37,291 bases of DNA from a virus. How positions within the stretch are numbered: the first letter of the stretch is position 1; the number at the start of each line of letters is the position of its first letter. Of the stretch, positions 14,024 to 21,045 are shown piece after piece. Under the pieces are notes generated by a model. The model searched no databases, was not told where the DNA came from, and was given only the letters and a program-made list of their open reading frames with translations. The position numbers and the translations under genes are program-made. The DNA lies in the IMG/VR virus record IMGVR_UViG_3300003321_000307, positions 1-37,291 of that record, one strand, 5' to 3'.

Positions 14024-16044
14024 TAAGACGTCCTCCCCTGTGTTTTAGTAGCTCGGTTGATAGTTAGGAGCAAATCAGAACCAGATATTCGGTGCGTGAC
14101 AGTTATGGTATCATTAGCTCCAGAAACACCCGATTGCGATGTGTAATTAGCAAACTCAGCTAAATGCTCCGGGGTGACAATGGCTTCAGGGCCGCGTTCA
14201 GCAAACATGCCGATTGTTGATTGCGAAAATATACCACCTGTTGCGAATCCCTGAATAGAAGATGAGCCGCTTGATGTACCGCCGAGCAAATTTTTAAACC
14301 CACTCAGTTGTCCGAATATAGAAACAAACGATGTCCCGGCTCCGAACCCTGTAGCGGCAAGCAAAACATCCAAAAGAGCAGCAGCGGCGGCGGCGGCAAT
14401 AAGCTTCTCAACCAATTGCAATAAGAATTGTCCCATTGCTGACACAAATGATTGCGTACCTGACAAGGCTGTTTCAAATGCCCTCGTTAAGCCGCCGCCA
14501 AATATTGAAACAACGTTATTGGTGGCTTTCAACTCTGCATTGTACTCCTTTATTGCATTTGATGCATCATAAGCCCAATTCGTTTGATCTTGGAATGCTT
14601 TGACACCTTTTTGCATGCTTGAAACAACTTCATCATTAGTTTTCCCCAATCCGGCATTACCCAGTTGATCATCGCTGAATTGACGAACGCCTGAGTTTTC
14701 GAGCAACCCGCCGTTATCAAGTCCATTTCCAAAACCACGTTCAGAACCTAATCCTTTTGCAGTTAATAAATCGTTTCGAGGTGCAAGACCCATCAAAATA
14801 TTATATGTCGCCATCGCCTTGTCGATAGCTGCCTGTAAGGTTTGTATTTGCTTCAGTAGTGGCGAGTTAAAATCTTCTTTTCCTGTTTCGCCAGCAACTA
14901 TTGAATCTTGCAGCGCGGTTTCAGCTTCTTTTAGTTTTTGTTTCAATAAGTCAAGCCCGGTAACCGCTTCTTTATCCTTCTTCATCTTATCGGGATCGAT
15001 AAGTGAATTAATACCGAAATCTTTTACCATTTGCTGAACTGTATCGGCAGCCTCTTTGATTCCTTTTTGCAAATCAGCTTTATACTGCTCCATCGTTTGG
15101 AGCGTCTTACCATGTAGTTCTTGACCCGCCTTTGTCTGATCCTCAACAAAGGTTTGCATGGCAACTTGGTTGGTATGCCCAATTACTTGAATCTCCCTGA
15201 ATCCTTCTTGTCCGGATGCACCTGTTGAAATTACTCTATTTGGATTTTTTGCCGCTGCCTCTGCGTTATTTTTATCAATCTGGACTTTTAACCGTTCTTG
15301 TTCTGCTATAATATCGACCAGTGGTTTTATGGCCTCCTGCAAACGCTCTTGCCCCGCTTTAACAACTGCTTGGTTAATAATTGACTGTGTTAGATTATCA
15401 TATGCCACTGCCGCTTTACCGGCTAATATTGCTTCTTGTGACATATTAGCGAAATAAGCCGGGTATTCGGATTGCAACTGTTTAACCGCTTCGATCCTTT
15501 GGGACATCGGGATATTAGCATTTGTAGCAGCTTCATACAGCGATTGCAGCGATGATATTTCTTTAGCAGCTTCCGTATTTGCGGATTCTACGGCTTTTTG
15601 ATAGGCTGTTTGTTCTTCCGCAGCATTTTTTTGTGATTCCTGATACTTATTCCATAGTTCAGCGGCTAATGTAATTGCCAATATCACCCCACCCGGGCCT
15701 ATAAGAGAAGATGCAAGTGCAGAAAACGCGCCCCTTAATGACCCGGTTTCATTTATCAACGAGTTGATATGGTGTCCCATAGCCATCAGCGACCGTTCAG
15801 CCGCTTGGCCACCTAATGTAAACGCCATTACGCCATCACGGGCGGCAGAAATACCGGAACGCATTTGCATGAAACGCATCGACGCCGATTGAGCCGAACC
15901 GCCTAATGATTCGGTTGCTTTGGCAGCATTGGCAAGGTCACGTGTGACTTCGTTGGATGTTGACTTAGCAACATTGCCAACTTCCTGCATTCCTGCTTTA
16001 TACGCACTAATATCAGCGCCTACGGTCACATTTAAATCAGCCAT
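14023..16044 (-). CDS. Tail tape measure protein
   Basis: The 673-residue product is mostly helical, starts MADLNVTVGADISAYKAGMQ, has hydrophobic segments near residues 105-130 and 540-570 (LLQLVEKLIAAAAAAALLDV), and ends with the hallmark tape-measure C-terminus FATGGI...IGMFAERGPEAIV. The length sets tail length; at roughly 1.5 angstrom per residue this corresponds to a siphovirus tail of about 100 nm. It follows the frameshifted chaperone and precedes the hub, the canonical order. Confidence 0.92.
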   Translation of the reverse strand: MADLNVTVGADISAYKAGMQEVGNVAKSTSNEVTRDLANAAKATESLGGSAQSASMRFMQMRSGISAARDGVMAFTLGGQAAERSLMAMGHHINSLINETGSLRGAFSALASSLIGPGGVILAITLAAELWNKYQESQKNAAEEQTAYQKAVESANTEAAKEISSLQSLYEAATNANIPMSQRIEAVKQLQSEYPAYFANMSQEAILAGKAAVAYDNLTQSIINQAVVKAGQERLQEAIKPLVDIIAEQERLKVQIDKNNAEAAAKNPNRVISTGASGQEGFREIQVIGHTNQVAMQTFVEDQTKAGQELHGKTLQTMEQYKADLQKGIKEAADTVQQMVKDFGINSLIDPDKMKKDKEAVTGLDLLKQKLKEAETALQDSIVAGETGKEDFNSPLLKQIQTLQAAIDKAMATYNILMGLAPRNDLLTAKGLGSERGFGNGLDNGGLLENSGVRQFSDDQLGNAGLGKTNDEVVSSMQKGVKAFQDQTNWAYDASNAIKEYNAELKATNNVVSIFGGGLTRAFETALSGTQSFVSAMGQFLLQLVEKLIAAAAAAALLDVLLAATGFGAGTSFVSIFGQLSGFKNLLGGTSSGSSSIQGFATGGIFSQSTIGMFAERGPEAIVTPEHLAEFANYTSQSGVSGANDTITVTHRISGSDLLLTINRATKTQGRTS

Positions 16045-16057
16045 GCTATAAATATAA

Positions 16058-16785
16058 TTATATTTTAGTCTTTACACCACCCTTTATTAAATTTAGCCGC
16101 TCTTGACCGGCCTCCCATAAACGCTTTCTTTCTTCAGGATCAACCGTAGCCGGTTTGGGTTTTTCAGGATCAATCGGCAATGGCAATAGATCAGATGGAT
16201 ATTTCCCGTCGTCTTTGGCAAGATTAACACGACGAACCCACCAAGCCAGGTAACGGGTTTGCTCCCATTGCTTAAAATTGCGAATAGCGTATCCTGATGA
16301 AATGCAAGACCATTCATAATAAGTGAGACAATAAAATTCGTGTGTTTTTAAACCTACTTCGCCGATGGCAAATTCAAACTCTGCTTTGAATGATGTTTTT
16401 TTTTAGGCGTTTCTTGTGTTTGTTTGGCCTCGGCTTTTACAGCCTGCTCTTTCAGAAACTCGCTCATGCCGGTAGCATCTTTATAAGCCTCCCATATAGG
16501 TGCCCATTCATTGAGATTCACATTCGCTACCTGTTCTGAAACCCAATCAATAGTGTATCCATGTTTTATTTCAAACTTAGAGTATTTGTACCCGACAAGG
16601 CCGCAATAAACAATGACCGTGATGCCTAATAAGAAATTTTGCTCAATTATTGTATTGAGTGACATGGTAGCTTCCTGAATATCATCCTGTTTTTGGGTGT
16701 ATTTAGTAAGCTCTATTAAAGCGTAGTTATTAAAATGGAAGAAGTGTTCGCCGCCAGCGAGATCAAGTTTTATAATTGTATGCAT
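16058..16785 (-). CDS. Tail assembly chaperone, -1 frameshift product (GT-type fusion)
   Basis: At the A9 run (16396-16404 in plus coordinates) the short chaperone frame can slip by -1 into a second frame that continues TSFKAEFEFAIGEVGLKTHE and stays open for 112 residues to TAA at 16058-16060, giving a fusion of about 242 residues. The second frame has no ATG and is preceded by an in-frame stop just before the A run, so frameshifting is the only plausible route to express it. Its content (Trp-rich WEQTRYLAWWVRR, Pro-rich DPEKPKPATVDPEE) is protein-like. This is the gpG/gpGT arrangement known from lambda-like tails. The fusion recruits tape measure and tube subunits in known systems. Confidence 0.85.
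16354..16785 (-). CDS. Tail assembly chaperone, short form (G-type)
   Basis: 143 residues starting MHTIIKLDLAGGEHFFHFNN, mostly helical, ending in a Lys/Gln-rich tail (AEAKQTQETPKKKHHSKQ) encoded at and after the slippery A9 tract. It starts 4 nt after the tail tube stop and ends where the -1 extension becomes open. In tailed phages the short form is made in excess over the fusion and keeps the tape measure soluble. The position between tail tube and tape measure is diagnostic. Confidence 0.85.
   Translation of the reverse strand: MHTIIKLDLAGGEHFFHFNNYALIELTKYTQKQDDIQEATMSLNTIIEQNFLLGITVIVYCGLVGYKYSKFEIKHGYTIDWVSEQVANVNLNEWAPIWEAYKDATGMSEFLKEQAVKAEAKQTQETPKKKHHSKQSLNLPSAK
16396..16404 (-). 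other. Slippery A9 site for -1 ribosomal frameshifting
   Basis: On the minus strand the sequence reads CCT AAA AAA AAA CAT in frame 0. A -1 slip re-reads one A and continues AAA ACA TCA TTC. The run allows full re-pairing of both tRNA-Lys. It lies 13 codons before the frame-0 stop. Confidence 0.85.
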
Positions 16786-16788
16786 CTA

Positions 16789-17235
16789 CTATGATGGGCT
16801 TATTTCAAATAGCGGCGATGCGCTGGACAATTCGTAAGTGTAAGAAGCTATTTCGTCAAATTTGGCAGTCTCTTTTATGGATGAAACGTAAACATCAGCC
16901 CCGTAGAACTTGCCGCCGCGTTCATAAGATGCGAAAACCTTAGTTTGGTTGATACATAAATCCATTAATTTTGCAGTGGAGTATTCGCCCGCCGCGCCGC
17001 CCGAAATAGATGCATCTGCAACGGTAAAGCCTTGGCCGGTAAATTTAACCGTCACCATTGTTACAATATTTGATCCAAAAAGGTTTCCGTTTGCGTCAAC
17101 GGTACACTTGGAGCTATTATCAAAGGTTTTAGTAGTAAACTCGATTGCGCATTCGGTATCGCAGCCGATCATAACGCCGTTAAGCGAAATGAATAAGTCC
17201 TTTCCTTTGTAATAAATGGGTTGGGTATCTGCCAT
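16789..17235 (-). CDS. Major tail tube protein
   Basis: The 148-residue, beta-rich protein begins MADTQPIYYKGKDLFISLNG and has the compact size and position (just before the tail chaperone) of TP901-1/HK97-type tail tube subunits. It includes the segment CDTECAIEFTTKTFDNSSKC and ends LSSASPLFEISPS. No extra Ig domain is attached. It precedes the chaperone by 4 nt on the minus strand and is probably one of the most abundant virion proteins, making it a candidate glycosylation target. Confidence 0.8.
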   Translation of the reverse strand: MADTQPIYYKGKDLFISLNGVMIGCDTECAIEFTTKTFDNSSKCTVDANGNLFGSNIVTMVTVKFTGQGFTVADASISGGAAGEYSTAKLMDLCINQTKVFASYERGGKFYGADVYVSSIKETAKFDEIASYTYELSSASPLFEISPS

Positions 17236-17286
17236 TGCTTTAAAATTTGAACTAAAGATAATAAAAAAATCAGATTTGCAAGCACA

Positions 17287-17718
17287 TTAAACATTTTGTG
17301 CAACTATAAACTGATACCTCATTAATTTGCGGTTGATAGTTTTGGTAGGTGTATCAAGCGCACCCATGTCATGCGTGTCTAAAACTTGCGTATTCATAAC
17401 TTGAAATCCGGTCAGTGTAATGTCGCCGCCGTTCAAGTCTACCACCTGATTTATGTTGCTACATAGTGCATCCAACGGCTCACGGTTGCTAAATCCTTGC
17501 GCTTGCTGATAAACTACATCTAATAATATTGTCGTTGCCCATAGATGGCCGCATTTGGATGTTGAGTGCTGCCGGTTTGTTTGGGATGTGAGCAAGATGT
17601 ACAAATCTGGTATAACTGCATCCTTTGGTACTTGCATGTCGTATACAGGCGAACCTAAAGGGGTTATAAGCCCATAAATAGTCTGTCTTACCTGTAAATC
17701 AGGGGTTTCATTAACCAT
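17287..17718 (-). CDS. Tail terminator / tail completion protein (DUF3168-like)
   Basis: 143 residues with an alpha/beta pattern like tail-terminator proteins: N-terminal helix, SPVYDMQVPKDAVIPDLYIL strands, then TILLDVVYQQAQGF and a C-terminal strand LMRYQFIVAQNV. In HK97-like phages this gene sits between the gp10-like protein and the tail tube, as here, although a 2-kb plus-strand cassette now separates it from gp10. It is divergent from that cassette's promoter and needs either read-through across the cassette or its own start signal. Confidence 0.6.
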   Translation of the reverse strand: MVNETPDLQVRQTIYGLITPLGSPVYDMQVPKDAVIPDLYILLTSQTNRQHSTSKCGHLWATTILLDVVYQQAQGFSNREPLDALCSNINQVVDLNGGDITLTGFQVMNTQVLDTHDMGALDTPTKTINRKLMRYQFIVAQNV

Positions 17719-17766
17719 GCCTAAAGATAATCAAAATAAATTATTCAATTGTAACAAAAATAATAC

Positions 17767-17797
17767 TTGACACGTATTACGTAATACATTATCTTTG
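17767..17797 (+). promoter_or_regulatory. Strong promoter with palindromic operator for the 12-gene cassette
   Basis: TTG at 17767-17769, a spacer of exactly 20 nt, and a perfect -7 box TATCTTTG at 17790-17797. Inside the spacer lies a perfect 14-bp palindrome, GTATTACGTAATAC (17774-17787), placed where a bound dimer would block polymerase. The first gene starts at 17820. Confidence 0.8.
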
Positions 17798-17819
17798 TAC
17801 TATACAAAACGAAAAAGAA

Positions 17820-17939
17820 ATGGAAACTTTAAAAAACAACCTGATCCCCGCAGCCGTAGTAATCGGCGTATTAGTAATCGTAGTATTATTCGGGTCTTAT
17901 ATGGCTCATCATGCTGGACAAATTAACTGGAAGAATTAA
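17820..17939 (+). CDS. 39-residue single-span membrane protein
   Basis: METLKNNLIPAAVVIGVLVI continues with VVLFGSYMAHHAGQINWKN and a stop at 17937. A polar N-terminus, one hydrophobic helix of about 20 residues and a His-containing tail are visible. It is the first gene of the plus-strand cassette, 22 nt after the -7 box of a strong promoter, so it should be well expressed. Tiny membrane proteins made early can act in superinfection exclusion or host takeover, but no family is recognised. Confidence 0.65.
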   Translation: METLKNNLIPAAVVIGVLVIVVLFGSYMAHHAGQINWKN

Positions 17940-17961
17940 TTAATATTAAAAGCGAATATAG

Positions 17962-18168
17962 ATGAAACTTAAAACAATAATATCGGCAAAGAACTTAAAA
18001 GTTGGTCAAATAATAAAACCAAATAAGACATTCTGCGAAGTGATGGAAATTGTTAAAATTTCAGACAAGCAGATTTTCATAAATATGCGTCCTTTGCAAT
18101 TACCATCGGGCGGGAATTATAGGTTTGGCCTTCACACCAATGTTAATGTCTATGAGGATGCCAATTGA
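17962..18168 (+). CDS. Hypothetical protein, 68 residues
   Basis: Starts MKLKTIISAKNLKVGQIIKP and is predicted to be an all-beta small barrel, with 'K-G-x-x-I-x-x-N' turns and the strand KQIFINMRPLQLPSGGNYRF. There is no catalytic or metal motif. It follows the membrane protein by 22 nt and overlaps the zinc-ribbon gene by 11 nt. Role unknown. Confidence 0.6.
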   Translation: MKLKTIISAKNLKVGQIIKPNKTFCEVMEIVKISDKQIFINMRPLQLPSGGNYRFGLHTNVNVYEDAN

Positions 18169-18358
18169 TAAATCTAAATTAAAAAATTGTCCTTTTTGCG
18201 ATTCGGATTCCGATTTACAAACTGGTTATATACACCCTAATTATGTTATAAGTTGTTATAGATGCGGCGTTAAAATGTCGCATGATAGAAAAGATAAGGT
18301 AATAGGATTTTGGAATAACCGCCCAAATTTTTCAACTAAATATATTGATCAAGATTAA
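18158..18358 (+). CDS. Lar-like zinc-ribbon protein (possible restriction alleviation)
   Basis: From ATG 18158 the 66-residue product has two cysteine pairs, NCPFCDSDSDL near the N-terminus and ISCYRCGVKMSHD about 20 residues later, then VIGFWNNRP. The order CPFC, C-x-x-CG and W-N-x-R is that of the Lar restriction-alleviation family, whose E. coli Rac member modulates type I restriction-modification. Many family members in phages have no tested function. An ATG at 18125 would extend it by 11 poorly plausible residues (three Met in a row of six) and increase the overlap with the preceding gene. It sits in a cassette of small early-type genes. Confidence 0.65.
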   Translation: MPIDKSKLKNCPFCDSDSDLQTGYIHPNYVISCYRCGVKMSHDRKDKVIGFWNNRPNFSTKYIDQD

Positions 18359-18376
18359 TAATTTACCACAACTAAA

Positions 18377-18517
18377 ATGAAACCAATCCACCCAAAACAA
18401 CCAAAAGGAATGAGCGACAAGGCTTTTAAAAGCTTTATCAAAAGGAACAACATTACATCGGTTGCCTTAACTGCGCTGGCCGCCTCAATAGAAAGGGGGA
18501 AAGTAAAATGTGCCTAA
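18377..18517 (+). CDS. Hypothetical basic protein, 46 residues
   Basis: MKPIHPKQPKGMSDKAFKSF continues IKRNNITSVALTALAASIER and ends GKVKCA. It is short, basic, and helical after a Pro-rich start. The stop overlaps the start of the next gene by 10 nt. No motif is recognised; gene density and overlap support coding. Confidence 0.5.
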   Translation: MKPIHPKQPKGMSDKAFKSFIKRNNITSVALTALAASIERGKVKCA

Positions 18518-18669
18518 CCTACACACAACTCAAAAAGATGCTTGCGGATGCCAATTGGGCACACGATCAGGCATGGGAATTAGGTCTTTACGACGAAGCC
18601 CTACGATATACAAAAATTAGCCTGCGGATTTTACAGGCCATAGTTAAAATGACTGAACATGCCATTTGA
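18508..18669 (+). CDS. Hypothetical helical protein, 53 residues
   Basis: MCLTYTQLKKMLADANWAHD begins an all-helical protein with two predicted helices separated by LGLYDEALRYTK. The pattern resembles a single TPR-like hairpin, but one repeat is too little to assign. Its start overlaps the previous gene by 10 nt and its end overlaps the next by 11 nt. Confidence 0.5.
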   Translation: MCLTYTQLKKMLADANWAHDQAWELGLYDEALRYTKISLRILQAIVKMTEHAI

Positions 18670-18850
18670 AAAGAAGAAAGAAATAGCGCAAGTCCGCTCG
18701 GTACGCGTAACTGAAACCGTTGAGACTATTATAAAAAAACACTGCGGCACACTCGCTCAGGGACTGCGGGAATATGCCGAACAATTAACTAAATTAGATA
18801 ACAAACTTAAAAAACTAAACAATGGACAAACTGACCCAAATCGCAAATAA
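18659..18850 (+). CDS. Putative ribbon-helix-helix-like small protein
   Basis: 63 residues: a charged start, a strand-like SVRVTETVE, then two helices (ETIIKKHCGTLAQGLREYAE and QLTKLDNKLKKL). The strand-helix-helix order is that of RHH DNA-binding proteins, though the match is by shape only. It could regulate the cassette's own palindromic operator at 17774-17787, an idea offered as inference. It overlaps both neighbours. Confidence 0.45.
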   Translation: MPFEKKKEIAQVRSVRVTETVETIIKKHCGTLAQGLREYAEQLTKLDNKLKKLNNGQTDPNRK

Positions 18851-19001
18851 GCAACTTCACCCGCGCCGCGAACCGATTGCCTACCAGGTAAAAGATTTAG
18901 GCGGAAACATTCTGTATCAAAACAATAGTATTAAGCTTTGCCAGCACTGGCGCAAAGAGCATTGTTTAGTCAATAAAACTTTTATTAAAACTTTAAGATA
19001 A
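18822..19001 (+). CDS. Hypothetical protein, 59 residues
   Basis: MDKLTQIANKQLHPRREPIA begins a basic, mixed alpha/beta product containing YQVKDLGGNILYQNNSIKLC and QHWRKEHCLVNKTF. The gene starts 29 nt inside the preceding one and its stop abuts the next ATG (TAAATG). There is no recognised motif beyond two isolated cysteines. Confidence 0.5.
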   Translation: MDKLTQIANKQLHPRREPIAYQVKDLGGNILYQNNSIKLCQHWRKEHCLVNKTFIKTLR

Positions 19002-19127
19002 ATGAAAACCAACCTAACCCGCGAGTCCGAAAGAATGGAACGCAATTTTTACCGTAACTTATTAATCCTTCTGCTGTTCGCAGCTAGCTTGTTTATTTAT
19101 TCACTTTATTTAACTTTTTCGAGATGA
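19002..19127 (+). CDS. 41-residue single-span membrane protein
   Basis: MKTNLTRESERMERNFYRNL is followed by the hydrophobic helix LILLLFAASLFIYSLYLTF and a short SR end. The basic N-terminus suggests an N-in orientation. The ATGA junction at its end couples it to a second tiny membrane protein, forming a pair. The function of both is unknown. Confidence 0.55.
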   Translation: MKTNLTRESERMERNFYRNLLILLLFAASLFIYSLYLTFSR

Positions 19128-19225
19128 CACCACAAACCATCCTGGGCATAATTACCCAATCGGTGCCTATCGCCCTTATTATCACAACTGTAATTGTTAG
19201 GGGAAGAAAAATTTTGGAGGATTGA
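19124..19225 (+). CDS. 33-residue single-span membrane peptide
   Basis: MTPQTILGIITQSVPIALII continues TTVIVRGRKILED. It is one hydrophobic span with a basic then acidic tail, starting in the stop codon of the previous membrane protein (ATGA). Its end contains GGAGG, which serves as ribosome binding site for the YopX gene that follows. Confidence 0.5.
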   Translation: MTPQTILGIITQSVPIALIITTVIVRGRKILED

Positions 19226-19226
19226 T

Positions 19227-19556
19227 ATGCAACGCAAAATCAAATTCAAATTTTGGAATCGTATAGTCGGGCGTATGACCGAAAAGGCGTATACGCTTGA
19301 GGAACTGTATAAAGAGAAAGTCAACTTCTCTAATCTTACCCCATTGCAATATACTGAGCAAAAAGACCCCAATGGGGTTGAAATTTATGATGGCGATATA
19401 TTATTACATGGAGAAACAATATACATTGTTACAAAGGTCGAAGGGAATTGTAATTGGCTTGGTAGATCGCGAGATGGAAAAAGAGGAATGCTGCTGTCTT
19501 TCTGCCATGAAGATATTGTTATTGGTAACATCTATCAAAATCCTGAATTATTATGA
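19227..19556 (+). CDS. YopX-family protein
   Basis: 109 residues with the full YopX signature: MQRKIKFKFWNRIVGRM at the start, LTPLQYTEQKDPNGVEIYDG in the middle, DILLHGETIYIV after it, and VIGNIYQNPELL at the end. YopX proteins are common in phages and mobile elements of Firmicutes and Bacteroidota, and their biochemical role is unknown. ATG 19227 is preferred over 19194 because it has a clear GGAGG 7 nt upstream and begins the conserved domain. It overlaps the next gene by 4 nt. Confidence 0.88.
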   Translation: MQRKIKFKFWNRIVGRMTEKAYTLEELYKEKVNFSNLTPLQYTEQKDPNGVEIYDGDILLHGETIYIVTKVEGNCNWLGRSRDGKRGMLLSFCHEDIVIGNIYQNPELL

Positions 19557-19738
19557 AACTTGAATTCAGAATAAGATCACTCATCTTCCCGGATTGGGTT
19601 TACAGTTCGTCGCATTGGCAAATTTCATACTTTTTTCAAAGATGGGAAGGACAATATATTAATATGCCTGAACACGACCCAATAATGCAGCAGTTAGTAA
19701 ATGGCGAATGGATTGATGTTGAAATTGAATTACCATGA
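19553..19738 (+). CDS. Hypothetical protein, 61 residues
   Basis: MKLEFRIRSLIFPDWVYSSS begins a compact beta-rich product containing HWQISYFFQRWEGQYINM and an acidic end WIDVEIELP. It starts in the YopX stop codon (ATGA) and overlaps the last cassette gene in the same manner. No family recognised. Confidence 0.55.
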   Translation: MKLEFRIRSLIFPDWVYSSSHWQISYFFQRWEGQYINMPEHDPIMQQLVNGEWIDVEIELP

Positions 19739-19863
19739 ATAAACACATCGACCGTAACCGCCCGCGCCAGCTCAACCGTTTGCGCCAGGCGGCGAAGTTT
19801 GCATTGAAGATGCATAATTTACCATATCCATTGGATTATTTGCGGGTGAAAGGATGGTTTTAA
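19735..19863 (+). CDS. Basic 42-residue protein, last gene of the plus-strand cassette
   Basis: MNKHIDRNRPRQLNRLRQAA begins a very basic, helical product ending PYPLDYLRVKGWF; it could bind nucleic acid. The stop codon TAA overlaps, on the opposite strand, the stop of the gp10-like gene: the palindrome TTAA (19860-19863) ends both genes. No terminator hairpin separates the two convergent genes. Confidence 0.5.
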   Translation: MNKHIDRNRPRQLNRLRQAAKFALKMHNLPYPLDYLRVKGWF

Positions 19864-20402
19864 GCCTGCTTGCTTCTTAACAACTCCTGCAAAGCAGTTT
19901 GCAACATCGGCACAAGCTTTTGAGATTGGGCAACGAAAGCCGGGTACAGGAATGGCTGTGGAGCGAGGCCATCACGCAGTATAGTACGAGCCATAGCCCA
20001 TGCGATTTGTTCCGGCGTTTCGTTTTTTGTTCCAGTTATGCCATGTCTGCTAATCCATCCAACTAAAGCTAAAATAAACTCCTGCATATCACCGCCTCCT
20101 GTACCTTGAAATTGCGATGCAACATCCGACATTTCATCTGGTACCTCAACCCTGCCACCGGTACCAAATTCCTGAAAGGCGGATTCCGGCGCTGTTGCCG
20201 CTATCGAAACCTCAAAGTCGGATATAGCTTGCTTAACGATTCCTTGTCTGATTTTACCTAAGTCAGCAGGCGCATTATTTTTCGCATCGGCAACGATCAG
20301 ATCAGCTACGGCATTAATTGAGGCTTTGGCAATACGTTCACCTTGTACGCCTAAATCACTTAGCTTGGCTAATAGTTGTGGGAGTCCTTCAACGGTGTTC
20401 AT
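19860..20402 (-). CDS. HK97 gp10-like head-tail/tail completion protein
   Basis: The 180-residue protein follows the gp10 pattern: N-terminal helix (VEGLPQLLAKLSDLGVQ), VADLIVADAKNNAPADLGKI, the core ISDFEVSIAATAPESAFQEF with GTGG, and a C-terminal PFLYPAFVAQSQKLVPML segment. In siphoviruses this protein joins the completed head and tail. It is preceded by the head-closure genes, and the usual next gene (tail terminator) is displaced by the inverted cassette. Confidence 0.85.
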   Translation of the reverse strand: MNTVEGLPQLLAKLSDLGVQGERIAKASINAVADLIVADAKNNAPADLGKIRQGIVKQAISDFEVSIAATAPESAFQEFGTGGRVEVPDEMSDVASQFQGTGGGDMQEFILALVGWISRHGITGTKNETPEQIAWAMARTILRDGLAPQPFLYPAFVAQSQKLVPMLQTALQELLRSKQA

Positions 20403-20483
20403 TTAGCATAAGCCCCTCCATATAATATATTCTAATGGCCATATAGGACTGCCATTTTCCCCAATTGATAGGCGTACGCTCAT
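20403..20483 (-). CDS. Possible 26-residue micro-protein
   Basis: ATG (20481-20483) overlaps the upstream stop (ATGA), and the frame MSVRLSIGENGSPIWPLEYI then IWRGLC ends at a TAA that directly abuts the gp10-like ATG. It exactly fills the gap between two genes, which is why it is listed. There is no other evidence that it is translated. Confidence 0.35.
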   Translation of the reverse strand: MSVRLSIGENGSPIWPLEYIIWRGLC

Positions 20484-20635
20484 TTGCACAATTCAATTAA
20501 TCTGTCAATATCAAAATTGTTAGACGGAATTGGCTTACTCAGTTGCTCCATTAAATCATCTTCAACAAGTTTCATCATAGCTTTATTTTGCGCCCTTGTC
20601 GATTTGCGCCTTTTCTTTTTACATCGCATTCCCAT
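20480..20635 (-). CDS. Small basic protein, 51 residues
   Basis: MGMRCKKKRRKSTRAQNKAM starts a strongly basic N-terminus followed by an acidic helix (MKLVEDDLMEQLSKPIP) and a short FDIDRLIELCK end. It lies 2 nt after the head-closure gene stop on the same strand. The basic first half could bind DNA inside the connector region; this is inference only. Confidence 0.5.
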   Translation of the reverse strand: MGMRCKKKRRKSTRAQNKAMMKLVEDDLMEQLSKPIPSNNFDIDRLIELCK

Positions 20636-20637
20636 GA

Positions 20638-21045
20638 TTAGCTTCTCTTTATCCCCAAAATAAACACAAATACCTGATCTTTATAAACGGTCGCCTCTGT
20701 GTTCTGAAATGACGACTTAGTGCCTGGATAAAACGGGCTGATAGCATGCACCGTATAAATATCGCCGGGATTATTCAAATCCTCAAACAGCATTGATTTA
20801 GTTGGCGTAAATGCTTTACGATAACGGATTACCAAAGTCTTATCACCGTTAAGAACAGACGCCCCAGCCTCGATAGCCCATTGGTGATATTGCTTTATAG
20901 GCTGCAAATCCCCCCATGTTACATCTGTTGGAATAGTTTGAGAGCAAACTACAGGAACGTTTGTTGCAACAGCGCCGCCGGAACTGTTTTGCGTTGACGT
21001 TTCTTGAAAGAAGCGGATGCGGTGATTTAGTTTGCCAGGGTTCAT
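20638..21045 (-). CDS. Head closure / head-tail adaptor protein (SPP1 gp16-like)
   Basis: From ATG 21043-21045 the 135-residue product begins MNPGKLNHRIRFFQETSTQN, the classic opening of head-tail adaptor proteins, then GGAVATNVPVVCSQTIPTDV, WGDLQPIKQYHQWAIEAGAS and VIRYRKAFTPTKSMLFEDLN. A longer frame from 21141 is rejected because its extra 32 residues lie over a separately coupled membrane peptide. It follows the head-tail connector, as expected. Confidence 0.8.
   Translation of the reverse strand: MNPGKLNHRIRFFQETSTQNSSGGAVATNVPVVCSQTIPTDVTWGDLQPIKQYHQWAIEAGASVLNGDKTLVIRYRKAFTPTKSMLFEDLNNPGDIYTVHAISPFYPGTKSSFQNTEATVYKDQVFVFILGIKRS

Noticed and set aside
16093-16317. 74-residue frame between chaperone and tape measure
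   Set aside because: It is out of frame with the open region that continues the chaperone after a -1 slip; that other frame is longer, protein-like and lies in the expected place for a frameshift product.
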